From Boswellia sacra (taxonomy: Eukaryota > Streptophyta > Magnoliopsida > Sapindales > Burseraceae): a DNA stretch of 64,000 bases. Within the stretch, counting starts at the first letter, position 1. Every line of letters starts with the position of its first letter. The translations under genes and the position numbers were made by a program. The notes beneath the pieces are model-generated. The model ran no database searches and had not been told where the DNA came from. It saw nothing but the letters and a program-made list of their open reading frames with translations. Positions 1 through 12,339 of the stretch are shown here, in pieces. Where the stretch lies: NCBI GenBank assembly GCA_013180625.2, contig SNVD02013097.1, forward strand, positions 631,501-695,500, in the 5' to 3' direction.

Positions 1-168
1 GTGAAATGAAAATGCAGGTACCTAAAGCAACAATTCTATAAAAAAATAAGCCAAAATAAATCCTGAACATGACCCATAATCAAGATAATCTCCATCTCAT
101 CAGTCTGTTACCTCAAATGTACGACAATGCATGCATTACATATAAAGAACATAAACACATCATTAAAG

Positions 169-348
169 TTAAAAGGAGGAAAGATCTAAAACCTCAGACA
201 CAAGAGTGTTATAAGAAGCTCTGCTGCTGGTAATGGAAGAAATCCGGACAGGTTTATAACTATATATTCTTGAAGACTTGAAGTTGGCAGAAAAGCCTCT
301 CAGTGGTGATGGTGAAAAGGCAGAGTAGCAAGCACAATGACAGGCCAT
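169..348 (-). CDS. possible first exon of a plastid-targeted protein (partial gene, runs off left edge)
   Basis: The minus-strand frame from ATG at 348 reads MACHCACYSAFSPSPLRG and continues rich in Ser, Arg and Ala with almost no acidic residues, as in a chloroplast transit peptide. The ATG sits in TCCATGGCC, a good plant start context; an in-frame ATG lies 24 bases upstream. A GT donor after a GAG codon near 200 would end the exon; otherwise the frame stops at 169. The rest of the gene would lie left of the window. I do not recognise the product. Upstream (position >400) ABRE-like sites fit a promoter. The opposite-strand 135-residue frame at 337-744 lacks domain features and is probably a shadow. 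Confidence 0.3.
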   Translation of the reverse strand: MACHCACYSAFSPSPLRGFSANFKSSRIYSYKPVRISSITSSRASYNTLVSEVLDLSSF

Positions 349-639
349 GGAAGAAGCATAACCCCCCAGCAATCTTCCTCTTCTTCTTCATTGTTCACAA
401 CCCACCATTGTCTTTCAGTTTGGAGAGAGAAAGAGATTGATATGTGGAGAATTGGAGTTCATAGTTTGAGACTTGTGGTCGTGTGGACTGCGATACACAA
501 CACAAGCTTCAACAGTCCCCACATGGCCACTAGTACAAAATCTGTTTCAAGCCTTTCTCTCCACACGTTCTTTTGTTTAATGTCTTCTTATTATTACTTG
601 AAAGTTTCATTATTTCTGATTGGCTATTGGGTTCAACTT

Positions 640-684
640 TGTGACACGTCAGCTGCACTTGTGGATAATGTTATGACGTGGCTT
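640..684 (-). promoter_or_regulatory. two ABRE/G-box-like ACGT core sites
   Basis: GACACGTCA near 642 (TGACGTGTC on the minus strand) and GACGTGGC near 674 carry the ACGT core of abscisic-acid or light responsive bZIP sites. They lie about 300 bases upstream of the candidate minus-strand ATG at 348. Short motifs like these occur by chance, so this is suggestive only. Confidence 0.25.
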
Positions 685-886
685 GCTTCTCTTGAGCCTA
701 CATGGGAAGGTTGTAGTGTACCACCACAGGCCCACAATGAGTAATGCAATCGTTGGACCGAAAGAAAGAAGCAGTTCATATGTTAATTGGGGCCTAGGTA
801 GTCCAATTAGCCAGTCCATTTAATGTCGCCTTTCTAGGCTATCAGGATGCTGCTTCAGTCCAGTGATAGAAGTAGATCTGCCACGG

Positions 887-1230
887 CCCTCTCTTATAGG
901 ACATTGCACCTCCTCTTCATGAAAAAGTGTATTGTACGTTTATTGTATCACATCAATACTGAAATATTATATGTATGGAATTATGGGTTAACAAATGTAT
1001 TCCACCTCCTTGATAACTTAAAAGTTTTAATTTATTTTGTTATGGGTAATACTAAGTATACAATCAAGTCTTATAGGTCATTGTACCTCTACATGAAAAA
1101 ATGTATGATGCATTTATTGTATCACATCAACATGATGAAATATTATATATGGATTAACAAATGTATTCCACTTCCTTGATAACTTAAAAGTTCTAATTTA
1201 TTTTGTTATAGATAATGTTAAATATACAAC
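887..1230. repeat. tandem duplication, ~170-bp unit, two copies
   Basis: The segment from CTCTTATAGG at about 888 to 1060 is repeated with scattered differences from about 1065 to 1230. Shared blocks include TTTATTGTATCACATCAA, AACAAATGTATTCCAC and CCTTGATAACTTAAAAGTT. No coding potential is evident. Confidence 0.75.
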
Positions 1231-1403
1231 CAAGTTGTACAACATAATTCATACAACTTGATATATGACAAATTCATTGGGTGGATAAAAATGAAAAATA
1301 AAATAAATAAATTTTAATAAATAAAGTGGGAACTATCCATCCAATAACTTTGTGTCAAATGTATAAGTTAAGTTGTACAATTTGGTTGTATATCTATCAT
1401 TAT
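1212..1403. mobile_element. foldback MITE-like element (~190 bp)
   Basis: The left end reads ATATACAACCAAGTTGTACAA and the right end is its approximate reverse complement (TTGTACAATTTGGTTGTATAT, 1373-1393). The interiors also pair, for example TTGGGTGGAT with ATCCATCCAA. The whole segment can fold back on itself, as in small non-autonomous DNA elements. A clear target duplication was not identified and the superfamily is undetermined. Confidence 0.5.
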
Positions 1404-2540
1404 TCTTTTGTTATTTTGAAAATGTTAAGTTATCAAAAAAGTTGAATCTATTTCTCTATTCATGATGCAATACAACGCATGTAACATATGTTTTCTCTTC
1501 CTTTGGGAGGGCATGCATTTCCAATTATCCGAGGCTCTATTTTTAGCTCTTAATCTTTGTTGCTAGCTAATCATCCTTTTGATTAAATATTTAATATTAT
1601 TATATTAAACTTTTCTTGATGCAGATATCTTTAACTTAATTCGTTCCATCTTCTATGTGAGCTAAGCGTAACTATCTTTTTTTTTTTTTTATCAAAATGG
1701 TGATCGTAATGTGCCGTTGGCCAGCGGCCAAGCTGCCATGGCTATGCCAATTGTCAATCGTCTTTGTTCTTTCTTCTGTACTAATCTCACTACAAAAGTC
1801 AATTTATCAATATTTCATCGTTGTGGGCCGGCACCTTTAAGCTTAGTCCATAAACGATAAATAATTGTTCGACTTGTAACATGAGTCTGCTTTGTAAAAG
1901 TATGTGGATTGGTGAAAGCTAGGCATGGGACACACCTCAAGGAAGAGTCTTGGATTGAAGCATAAATGCTGATAGCATACACGGGTCCACGCTCATGTTC
2001 TCATTAATAGGCCTCCAGGTGTCGGTGCATTGTTTGTATGTAATGCATGAAAGTCATTATCTTCATCATAATCACATGGCGTATAATGTGTATTAAAGGC
2101 GGTAAATCTAGCTTCACCTCTCCGAAAGATTCACGTAGATGTTTATGTTTCCGGACAATCTTATCAGACCAATTATACCTAGATTCAGAACTCTAATGAT
2201 CTTAATTAAACGATCCATATTGCTAGCATATATTAATATTATAAGACCCAATTAACGAAGTTATTGAATTAATGTTGTTTATAAACACTTGTTTTCAACT
2301 TATAAAATAGAGGAACAAGTGGCGTGATTGATGAGACTCGACCAAAATAAAATTAAATGAACGATTAGTAACCAAATTGGTAGAAAGTAGTAGTAAGTGA
2401 CCAAACATCACTAAAAGTCATTTTCTCAGAAAAAACATCGTCAATCCATCCTCATGAACATCTGTCGCTTCTTTTTTAACTTAGATTTACTGGTTAAACC
2501 TTAGCTGTCACACGCTTCTCTCTTTCTGTCTCCGATTGTT
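1404..2540. other. AT-rich intergenic DNA, no gene seen
   Basis: No credible coding frame on either strand. It contains a poly-T run near 1678-1690. Just upstream of the methyltransferase transcription unit is a CT-rich stretch and a TTATTTATTTATTTA run (about 2540-2556). Confidence 0.5.
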
Positions 2541-2559
2541 ACTTATTTATTTATTTAGC

Positions 2560-3566
2560 CCAAAAAAAAAAAAAATCTCTTCTATTAAAAGCCCACCAGA
2601 GCGCTTGCCGCTGCCACTGGACACTCTCAGTCAGATTAGAGGCAAGGCGAGCCCTTGCCAGAGGTACACTTCATTTGATACTTCACTTGCATTCTTCATT
2701 TATTCTGGTTGTGGGAAAGTTGTTCTTTTGATCAGATACTTATCTCTCAACGCATGTGGATCTGTTTTTGCTTTCTTTCTCTCTTCTGGGAATTTTCAGT
2801 GATTGTTTGGAACTGAAGTTTTGTATGATTTGTTTGACCTGCATGTTAATTCTATTAAGTTTTCATATTTTCGGTGTAAACAAGTGGAAAGGTTGCACCC
2901 TGTATTATCTTAATTTGCCTGCTGTGCTTGAGCCTGTAAAAAAAAAAAAAAATTAGTTGTTTTAGATCTGTCATGTAGCATTGACTTTTATTACTTGCAT
3001 TTGCGCACGCACACGCGCAAGAGAGACAAAAAGAAAAAAAAAATGTAGGCGAGTTTCATAAAAAGTTGTCATTTTTGCTGTCACGATTGCCCGGATGAGA
3101 TGGCATACTTGGATAATAGACTGAATGGAATCAGTTGAGTGGTCAGGCTGTGGTGGTTTGCTTCTGCAACATCTGGTCCGGGTTTGATTCACCAGGGTCT
3201 CCCATAAGTCGAAATAAACGTAGGACCTGATTTGAATACTAAAAGAACACTGTGATCTTAGATCAAAATCAAAAGGAGTATGATTTGAAAGGCTTATTAT
3301 TATCTCTAAAAGGATCAATCATTATAGATTCCTCTAGCTTGGATAGATTTATTAGATTGTGAGAATATAAGATTGAGCAATCAGCGTGAGAATACTCACC
3401 ATACCAACTCTTTTTCTTTATTTTTTCCCTTTATTTTGTAGCTTTTGATGGTCCCTCAGAAATTTTGTTGAATTTCAATTGCAGGAGGTTTGTCCTGGTG
3501 AGTAGATGATATATTGTCATCACTTACTCTAGTGTATGTGATTGTGGATATTTGTTTGTTAAAAAG
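2560..3566 (+). promoter_or_regulatory. 5' leader of the methyltransferase gene with a likely leader intron
   Basis: A GC-richer segment around 2590-2663 (CCAGAG followed by GTACAC) looks like a non-coding first exon. A pyrimidine-rich tract ending TTGCAG at 3484 would be the matching acceptor, giving an ~820-base leader intron. The leader would then run to the ATG at 3567. This is inferred from splice signals only; a further GTGAGT at about 3497 is an alternative donor. Confidence 0.4.
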
Positions 3567-6500
3567 ATGGCTATGGGAAAGTATTCCCGAGTTGATGGGC
3601 GGAAATCATCAAGTTATTTTTCAACAGTTACCGTAGTTATGTTTGTTGGTATATGCTTGGTTGGGGTTTGGATATTAATGTCGTCATCGGTTGTACCTGT
3701 TAGGGATTCAGAATTGTCATCCCAGGAGGTTGTAAATGAAGGGAAACAAACTTTTACTGAGTCTAGAAAATTCAAAGAATCTTCAGATGATTTAGTTGAG
3801 GATGCAAGACAAGGGGATGGCAATAATTTGTCTTTAAAAGAGTCTGAGAACATAGTGGAGGATAATCAGGAGGAGAAGAGTGTGACAGAGAGCAATGATG
3901 AGACGACTGAGTCTAAAAATTCTATTAAGGATTCTGTCAATGATGAGACGACTGAGTTCAAAAATTCTGTTGAGGACTCTGTCAACGATGAGACAACCGA
4001 GTCTAACAATTTTGTTAAGGAAAATGACGAAGAAAATAAAGTGAAGGATAGTTCTGACAGGCAGACTGAGTCTGAAGATGAGCGTAGGGCAGACACTGAA
4101 ATTAACGGGAGTGGAAATTCAGAAGCTGAAAAAACAGATACTGAAGGTGAAGAAACAAATAAAGATGGGCAGACTGAATCAGAGCAGAGCTCAAGTGAAG
4201 ATAAATCCAAGTTAAGTGAGGCTGGTGAGACTGATAAGGAAGTTTCTCAAGATCAGGATAAAGATTCAGAACAAAATAATGGTGAGAATAATATGGAAAA
4301 TCATGAAAAGTTCTCTGCTGGTGACCAGTCAGAAATTTTGAAAGAAACTAATGCTGAAAATGGGGCTTGGTCCACTCAAGTGGTTGAGTCACAGAATGAG
4401 AAGAAGTTGCAACAATCTTCCATATCTAAATACGAAAATGGCTATAACTGGAAACTCTGTAAAGCCACTGCTGGGCCAGATTACATCCCTTGCCTTGACA
4501 ATTGGCAAATTATCAGAAAACTGTCAAGCACAAAGCATTTTGAACATCGAGAAAGGCACTGTCCTGAAGAAGCTCCCACATGTGTTGTTCCCATACCAGA
4601 AGGTTACAGAAAATCAATTAAATGGCCTAAAAGCAGGGATAAGGTACAATGAAATGTTCTTTCATTCTTTCTTTCCCTTGGGTTGGAGTATGTACTGAAT
4701 CAACTAAACTACACTTGTAATTTATATGGGTTGAAATTTGTTTTGGTGCAGATATGGTACTATAATGTTCCTCACACCAAGCTTGCTGAGGTTAAGGGGC
4801 ATCAAAATTGGGTTAAAGTTGATGGCGAATATCTCAATTTTCCCGGGGGTGGAACTCAGTTTAAGAATGGTGCTCTTCATTACATTGACTTCATTCAAAA
4901 TGTGAGCATTTTTCTTTTTACTGTTTATTTCCTATGAGTTCCTATTGATAGGTAGAATATTCTTGTTTTGCATTGATGGTTGCTGATCTTTGACTTTCTA
5001 TAAGCTATTTCCTGGACTCTACAGAGCCAAAATGGAAAAATAGGCTATAAGTGCTATGCATCTATATGTACTGTGTACACATGTGTAATGGATGCAACTG
5101 TAGCATTGCTATATATTGTGGATGACACGTTCTCTTATTCTAATTGTGATACATGCATGTGGTGTTCTTCCAAAAACATGCTCATAAGGGCTACTGTGAA
5201 GATCTTGCATTGCTTGTAAACTAGTTTACTAGAACTGATTTCTCTTTGTTTACAAATAAAACATTAAAATGATGAGATTCTCAAATCAATCCTTTGAGTT
5301 TTTCTCTCTATTTTTTTTTTCTTGGTATACAATATAATTGTTCGTCATGGATATCTTACTCGGATGGTCTATTATAAAGAGGCATGTCTGGTGAGGAAAA
5401 CCAACAAAATATGTATTATGTCTGATTTCTGTCTATTCTTGCAACCAATTACAGACTTTTAAGACTTAGGAACTTGGATGGTTTCATTATCTTGCAAAAT
5501 TTGTCAGGCTGCTCTCCTTGTTGCCATTATGATTTATAGAATTTTTTTTTTTTTTTTTGCCCCCTTCACTACAGTTTGCCATTTCTGAACTGGGAACATA
5601 ACTGATTTGTGGGTTTCAGTTTTTTAGGCTGATTTAGGTTTGTTGTAGGCGACTAAATTATTTGCTGGTTAAACTATAATTCTTTTTTGACAATTATTGT
5701 GCTTAGAAAGTGTATTTGTATCTATGATACTGCAGTCTCGTCCTGATATTGCGTGGGGGAATAAAACCCGTGTAATATTAGATGTTGGTTGTGGGGTGGC
5801 CAGCTTTGGAGGCTATCTTTTTGAAAAGGATGTCCTTTCAATGTCATTTGCTCCCAAGGATGAACATGAAGCCCAAGTGCAATTTGCACTTGAGCGGGGA
5901 ATCCCTGCCATATTATCTGTTATGGGCACCAAGCGATTACCATTTCCGAGCTCTGTGTTTGATGTTATCCACTGTGCCCGGTGTAGGGTCCCTTGGCATG
6001 CTGAAGGTAAGGTTTATATCTTTTTTTAAAATATCTTCATGTCATTAAATTCTTTGCTGAAGATTTTTTTTTTTCAATTGATTTAGAGGTACATCCACAT
6101 TGCAGGTGGCACTCTTCTGTTGGAGCTCAATCGTCTCTTGCGACCTGGTGGTTACTTTGTCTGGTCTGCTACTCCAGTTTACCAAAAGCTTCCAGAAGAT
6201 GTTGGAATTTGGAAAGGTCTAATACCTTCAAACCTTGTGTCTGATGTCCTCTCACGAGACATGGGAGATTGATTTTTAACATCCTTTTTACCTGTTTGTG
6301 GTGAATGATGGCAGCAATGTCTGCGCTAACAAAATCAATGTGCTGGGAGCTGAAGACAATTAAGAAGGACAGATTAAATGGTGTTGCTGCGGCAATTTAT
6401 AGAAAGCCAACTTCTAATTCATGTTATAATAAAAGACCTGAAAATAAACCTCCACTATGTGCAGAGTCAGATGATCCTAATGCTGCCTGGTAAACAATAT

Positions 6501-8501
6501 ATCCAATCTCCTCTCTTAATATTAGTTTCTGCCGTGATATGAGCTATCCATGATACAATTCGAATATGCCAAGTGAAATTACATGGTTACATTTTAAAAA
6601 CATGTAAAACTATGATGATTTCAATTGAAGAACATGCACTCAAACACTAAAGTTTGCAAATTCTAGAGTTTTTGAAAATAACATCCATGTCCTAATCAAA
6701 TTATACAATACCATCCTGTTGGAGTTCATGATATTAGATGTAACTGCATTCTTAATTCCGTTGACTGTTATAACTTTGTGGCATTAAAATTTTAAGAAAG
6801 AACATCTTTTTGAAATGAAATATTCATATAATATTTATACTTTAGCTGTTTACAGGATAATATAGTTTTAATATCTTTGATAACAATTCACTGTTTTCAA
6901 CACAACCACCATTATGTATCTCACATGTTCTACTCTATGTCAATATCAAATGCTGTTGATGTGAACCCAAATGCTCATTTTTAGTAGTTATGTTGGAGAA
7001 TCTTAATTAGATTTTTGTTTCTTCCTTACATGAATAGTTCTAGAGTTTGGACTATACATAAGGCCTTAAGTTGGTTTGTAATAGGGCTTGAATATCGAAA
7101 TGATGAAATAATGGTCCCTCTCTCAACTCTCTCTGTTTCTTTCAGTCCCTTTTCTCTCTGGATTTGCCCCATTTCTTATTCTTGTATGCTATCTCACCTT
7201 TCTTTCTTCCTCTCTCTTATTTTCTACCCTACCTGTCCTACATCAGTCATATGTTGATTGGCAATGTAAGCAATATACGCATTAGGATATTGGTCAACTA
7301 AGCATAGTCACCTCAGACAATGGGTTTTCATTAAGCTTCTTTTTAAAAGCTCTTGAAACTTTGACTTGGAGACTGCAAAAGGCAATGACACTTAGGGGGA
7401 TGGAGGGTAAATGTCTGACTGTTGTAACAAACTATATTTCTGATGAGATTGTGGATGTTTTCAGGAATGTGCCACTTCAGGCATGCATGCATAAAGTACC
7501 AGTGAACCCATCAGAACGTGGATCTCGTTGGCCTTTGCAGTGGCCACTAAGGTTGGAGAAGCCACCTTATTGGTTGAATTCTGAGGTTGGTGTTTATGGA
7601 AAAGCTGCTCCAGAGGATTTTACTGCTGACTACAAGCATTGGAAAAATGTTGTGTCCAACTCATATTTGAATGGAATGGGCATTGACTGGTCTTCTGTGA
7701 GGAATGTCATGGATATGAGAGCTGTATATGGAGGGTAATTCATTTTTCACTTACTATTTAATCCTGTGGCCATTAAAACTCACTTTGATACCCAATATAT
7801 CGTTTGATTTGATTGGTTTGCATCATTGAGAGTGGAATTTTGAATTTCTCCTGTGTGTTCTGTTGTTATAGTCATTGCTATTGTTTTAACGTTATTCTTC
7901 CATGCAGAAGCATTTAGCTCCATACTGTTTACCTGGTTTAAAATATTCTCTCTGTTGTGCTTCTAGGTTTGCAGCAGCACTGAGGGATCTGAAAGTGTGG
8001 ATTATGAATGTTGTCCCAATTGACTCTCCGGACACACTCCCAATAATCTATGAACGGGGATTATTTGGGTTATATCATGATTGGTGTGAATCATTCAATA
8101 CCTACCCTAGAACTTACGATCTTCTTCACGCTGATCACCTCTTCTCAAGCATCGAGAAGAGGTATTTCTTCTCTCTCTCTCTCTGTATATATTAAAAATT
8201 GGTGCAATTTTCACATATGCAAGTGTCACCTACAGAGTATGTTGCTCTAATTTGATGAGTTTTGCTGGCCAGGTGCAATTTAAGAGCAGTTATTGCAGAA
8301 GTTGATAGAATTCTGCGGCCAGAAGGAAACCTGATTATAAGAGATAATGCGGAAGCCATTGGCGAGGTAGAGGAATTAGTTAAATCCCTACATTGGGAAA
8401 TCAGAATGGTATATAAAAATGACAATGAAGGAATGCTTTATGCTCACAAGACTCGTTGGCGACCCACAGAGACAGAAACCATTACGTCAGCCATCATATA
8501 A
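3567..8501 (+). CDS. PMT26: probable methyltransferase PMT26-like (DUF248/Methyltransf_29), 8 coding exons
   Basis: Type II Golgi membrane protein of the QUASIMODO2/PMT family, putative SAM-dependent methyltransferases implicated in pectin methylation. Exons by GT-AG and frame: 3567-4643, 4752-4901, 5736-6006, 6106-6216, 6315-6489, 7465-7734, 7967-8161, 8273-8501. These total 2478 nt, or 825 residues, near the ~830 of Arabidopsis PMT26. The start at 3567 is chosen because the family begins [11 protein letters not shown]; an in-frame ATG lies at 3552. Residues ~18-40 form a membrane anchor and ~55-270 are a Glu/Ser/Asp-rich stem. The conserved region starts near [10 protein letters not shown], with SAM-binding [14 protein letters not shown] at ~422-435, [32 protein letters not shown], and a second LRPEG block near the end. 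All junctions keep frame and no stop interrupts it, so it is probably functional. Confidence 0.93.
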
Positions 8502-11280
8502 ACACAATAATTCAATTATGGTCCTTGACACCCCATGGCCCTGCTAGATAGTTGATATTTGCTCCTTCGGTGTATTTTACTTTCTCTGGCAACTTTAGTA
8601 TGCAATAGCTATAGTTGTCAAAATAGAAATTGTAAAATTATACAGTTGATTATTCTTTTGACACTGACTGTCTTTTCTATTCTTCTGTCTTATTATTTAT
8701 ACTTAAAAAATTGGAGGGATTTCGATTTTTATTGCAATATAAATGATGAATATCAATGAAAATGGAATCCATTCTTGTCACAAATGGACCTTCCCTGGAA
8801 CTGCATAGACATCAATACGTCTGCTAGTAGTTGTATTGTCTCGTGTGAATATGTTGGTACTATTCATATCTTTTCAATGCTCTTTTTCTTTAAAAGATTT
8901 TAATTTTATCGTTATTATTATTTTTAATTTAACCCAATATCATTATAGTATCTTAGATTTGAGTTTCTTCGCTGATGGTACGGAGAATAAACGGATGCAT
9001 GGTGTTCTACTAGTGAACAGACGACTTGAACTTTTCAGTTTGATGGGAAAAACTTCTCTTTTCCTGGTAGCAAGTATTTTCAAGTTAATAGTTTTATAAT
9101 TTTTACTGCTCCGAAACTTATTAGAAATAAATAATATAATAAACACAACATGGATTCATGATTATGGTATGTTACCCTGCGTGACGGAGTTCAACATTTA
9201 GCACCCCAAGAAAGATACGTGCGATCCTTCTTATTTTTTGGTAAGTGAGCAAAAACTTCTGGCACTGCCTGCCTTTATACCAAAAAATAGCCTCTTTGTC
9301 CCAGGCACAAGCACTTGAAATTGCTACAGAAACTGCAAAAGCCTGGAGAATATCCAATGGGACATTCAAGCTCCGTTAGATTATAAAACTAACTCAAAAA
9401 GATAAATGACATAAAGGGGGAGAAGTTTCAAGCAAACAGGCAGCCAAGATTCTTGACAGAGTTCTATCTTTTGACATTCAACAAGCATGGCTTAAAGTTC
9501 CAACCAAAGTTTCTAAGAAGGCATGTCTGATAGCCTGGGTGTCATGTTTGGGGTAGTATGTGAAATGAAAGGTAGATAACCAACGTTACTAATCCCCTAT
9601 AGAAATGTAATAAAATTATAAATTTCTTACATAAAAAGCATCTGAAACTAGATGTCAATAAGATAGAGACACAGACCACAATGAGTGAAGTAAGAAGTCA
9701 GGGACCCTACCACTTTAAAGAGAGTGGCGCAATGTCCACCTTCGTCCGACTCTTCTTGTTTGAAACAAACCTGCATGAACATAAGGTTATCTTTCACCCG
9801 ACATTCTTCCAACTTAACACAATTTTTTATTTTGAGCAACAAAAAGGGGGTCCAAACTATTGATTCACGGAGCACTTCCTGCTTGATAAAGGGCAATGAT
9901 AAACCAAGAATGGATCTGGAAATTTAAGTTAGGTCAGATTTAAATAGATTAATTAATATGCATAATGTTAGATTAAATTGATTAAGTCTTAACAAAGTTC
10001 ACTTTTAATACGTATAACCTTTTTTTATAATTAAAGTCAGGCCGTAGACAGGGCTAGGAACCTCTGGCTATGCCCCTGTGATAAATTTAACTTAACGTAG
10101 CCCATTTAGTTTATTAGAAATATCAAAATGTTTTGGTTAAGTTCCAGGATATATCTATATTTTTTATCATCCTTTAAATATATACAAATACACTCAGATG
10201 GTTATTAAAAAATCTGACAGAAACAATTAATTTCTGAATTTTATAAAATCTTTAGAAACCTCATTTTAAAATCTTATCAAATGCCTCCTGTCTCACGAGG
10301 TTACAAACTAATGACTAAATCCGTAGCTCTTAAGTTCAATAGGTTAATTAATGGTATTTTTTCTGAAGATTTTTATAAATTGAGTGATTTGTCCATTTCA
10401 GTTTTTTAAAATTGACAGTGGTTGAATTCAGTAGATTACAACTTACAAGACATGAAGTGCCTTAATCACTCAGACTTTTGTTAGAATATATGGATATTTC
10501 ACTGACATTAGTGATAACTAACATCTTTTATTGGAAAAGTTTTTATTTTGTCGGCAAAGCATCATACAAAAGTGTCAAAGATGCTTCTTTTGAACTTCTT
10601 TTAAAACGTCTTGTTTAATTGGCTTCTCAGCTCTCTGAAACGAATGAAAAGAGCAGTCTCCTCATGTTTGCATGATTGAAATTAACGAATGATGATTATT
10701 TTAGGTTTAGGTGGGGTTTTCATTTCAACCATGGGCTTAGAGAGCTGCTTTACTAGGAAATATTTTATTGGTAACACATGCTTCATTGAGTTCAATAAAG
10801 AGCTCAGATTCGAGCCTTTTAGTATCCGTGCTTTCCATAACTTAATGCTATGTTTCTAATGATTATCATCAGCTAACTTGATCAAATTTCCTTCAATGAG
10901 TTTTGTGATTGTTCAAATGGTTGAAGAATGGCATGTATCGTGAAGAATTAATTGAGTACGCCTTCTGTCCCCCTTTTGCATTTTGGTTCTCAGCTTCGTT
11001 TCTTTGCCAGAATTTATCAGATATATTATAATGTATATATAAATTCCTAAATTACATAGATATAAAACAATTAATGAATAAAAGATTTTAATCAATGTCA
11101 CGCATTAAATGGAAGTGACATTATTAAATGCATATAAGTTGAACAAGTCTGGCAGGAGAGATTTCTTACCAGAAGTATAAGATTAAAAAAATATAGATCA
11201 TACCCAACTAATGGGTGGTCCAATATGTGAATATTTAAATCCCTCAAATTCCTCACCCTCTCACACTGAGATTCTACTCC
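8502..11280. other. gene-poor intergenic DNA
   Basis: The 3' untranslated region of the methyltransferase presumably occupies the first few hundred bases. Beyond it only short frames without recognisable features appear. A short open stretch at 9290-9380 reads QALEIATETAKAW on the + strand and might be an exon relic, but I cannot assign it. No structural RNA or transposon ends were recognised. Confidence 0.5.
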
Positions 11281-11406
11281 AATTAGACAAATGAGAGCAA
11301 CAGCATGAGCTGCTCAACAGTTTAGAATTATCAAATACCCCATTGTCTGCCATTGACACATCTTTCCTCAAACAAACAAGTTGGCAGTCTCCATACATTA
11401 CTCAAC

Positions 11407-11508
11407 ATGTCTGCTGCAGCAAGCTCTCTAAAGCTGCCGCTATCTTTGAAAGTTAAAGGGGGGTTCTCTGCATCTGATCCTGATCATCATCAGTATTCAA
11501 CATGTTAG
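11407..11508 (+). CDS. upstream ORF (33 codons) overlapping the next start codon
   Basis: ATG at 11407 opens a 33-codon frame beginning MSAAASSLKLPLSLKVKGG that stops with TAG at 11506-11508. Its last codons overlap the ATG at 11502 in another frame (ATGTTAG). If both lie on one mRNA, ribosomes finishing the uORF end six bases past the main start, an arrangement that can couple or repress downstream translation. The first residues resemble a transit peptide, so an unrelated short product is not excluded. Confidence 0.45.
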   Translation: MSAAASSLKLPLSLKVKGGFSASDPDHHQYSTC

Positions 11509-11729
11509 TTTCTTGGAGAAACAAGTGCTTGCTCTTCACTCTTCTTGCCTTCATTGTCCTCTCTGCAGAAGCATCAAGATTACCAAAGGTTCATTGGGAG
11601 CAAATGCTTCCCAAAAAGCTTCCTACTCCTTCCTCAGCTCCTTCCAAGGGCACAAATTCGGTATCTACATCATCTTCCACAACCATAAAAGCTGATACAA
11701 ATCTCCCTTCATCTGATGGAAAGGTCTAG
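11502..11729 (+). CDS. small secreted peptide precursor (75 aa), IDA/IDL-like in character
   Basis: Single-exon 75-residue frame. Residues 1-24 (basic start, then LLFTLLAFIVLSAEA) form a good signal peptide with likely cleavage after AEA or nearby. The mature part is Ser/Pro/Lys/Thr rich with no cysteine and ends SSDGKV. Internally LPKKLPTPSSAPSKGTNS resembles the PIPPSAPSKxHN core of IDA-like peptides, although here it is not C-terminal and the final His-Asn is not kept. It is therefore probably a secreted signalling-peptide precursor; the family assignment is inference. It lies alone on the + strand with an overlapping uORF upstream, and the ~300 bases after it look like 3' UTR. No disruption is seen. 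Confidence 0.6.
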   Translation: MLVSWRNKCLLFTLLAFIVLSAEASRLPKVHWEQMLPKKLPTPSSAPSKGTNSVSTSSSTTIKADTNLPSSDGKV

Positions 11730-12339
11730 CTGCAATTCCAAGAAGTCTAATAATATATATATACATCTCTTAACTGTTCGTAGAATATGCAATATTAATT
11801 CTTGAGGAGGCTGCAACTGCACTGATCGGAAGAAGGCATGCAGAGTTTTGTAAACAAGTCTTCATACAGAATCTCTTTCGCTCCGATGTGCTCATGACAG
11901 GATCATACTCTTGTACATTGGGGCAGCTTGGTCTGCCGATACTGTTGTAAAGATGACTGAGTAGATATTCGCCACTGAGCAAGTTGCAACATTTGGATGC
12001 TAATCTCGAGAGGCCAGATTGATATAACTAAGCTTTATAAATTTACATATAGCTAAAGAAGCTTAGCTTATAATTATATGTAATTAGATGATTAATAACT
12101 TTCTGTAGTGAGATTCATATAGTAAATTCTTCATGTAATATTATCTTTTCTACTTTGTATTCTTGTTTTAAATCATGAAGTAAATGAAACTCACCATCAT
12201 ATAGTCTTGATTTTCTCGTTAAAGCTGGCGTTTACGAATTATGAGTAGATTTATGAGTTTTAATTTATATAGACCGATATTAATATCTTAATATCTTATA
12301 GAAACAGTGATATAATTAGTATTTATCCCATTAAGGGAG
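11730..12339. other. 3' flank of the peptide gene, AT-rich
   Basis: Likely 3' untranslated sequence to about 12,170. A minus-strand 70-codon frame at 11770-11982 has no signal, domain or start context and is not supported. Confidence 0.4.

Noticed and set aside
337..744. 135-codon plus-strand ORF as a gene
   Set aside because: No domain, poor start context, composition like non-coding DNA; it overlaps a more plausible minus-strand transit-peptide exon.
3614..4210. minus-strand Ser-rich ORFs opposite the methyltransferase exon 1
   Set aside because: Antisense shadows of the Glu/Asp/Ser-rich stem region.
11770..11982. minus-strand 70-codon ORF downstream of the peptide gene
   Set aside because: Lies in the likely 3' UTR on the opposite strand, with no signal peptide or known motif.
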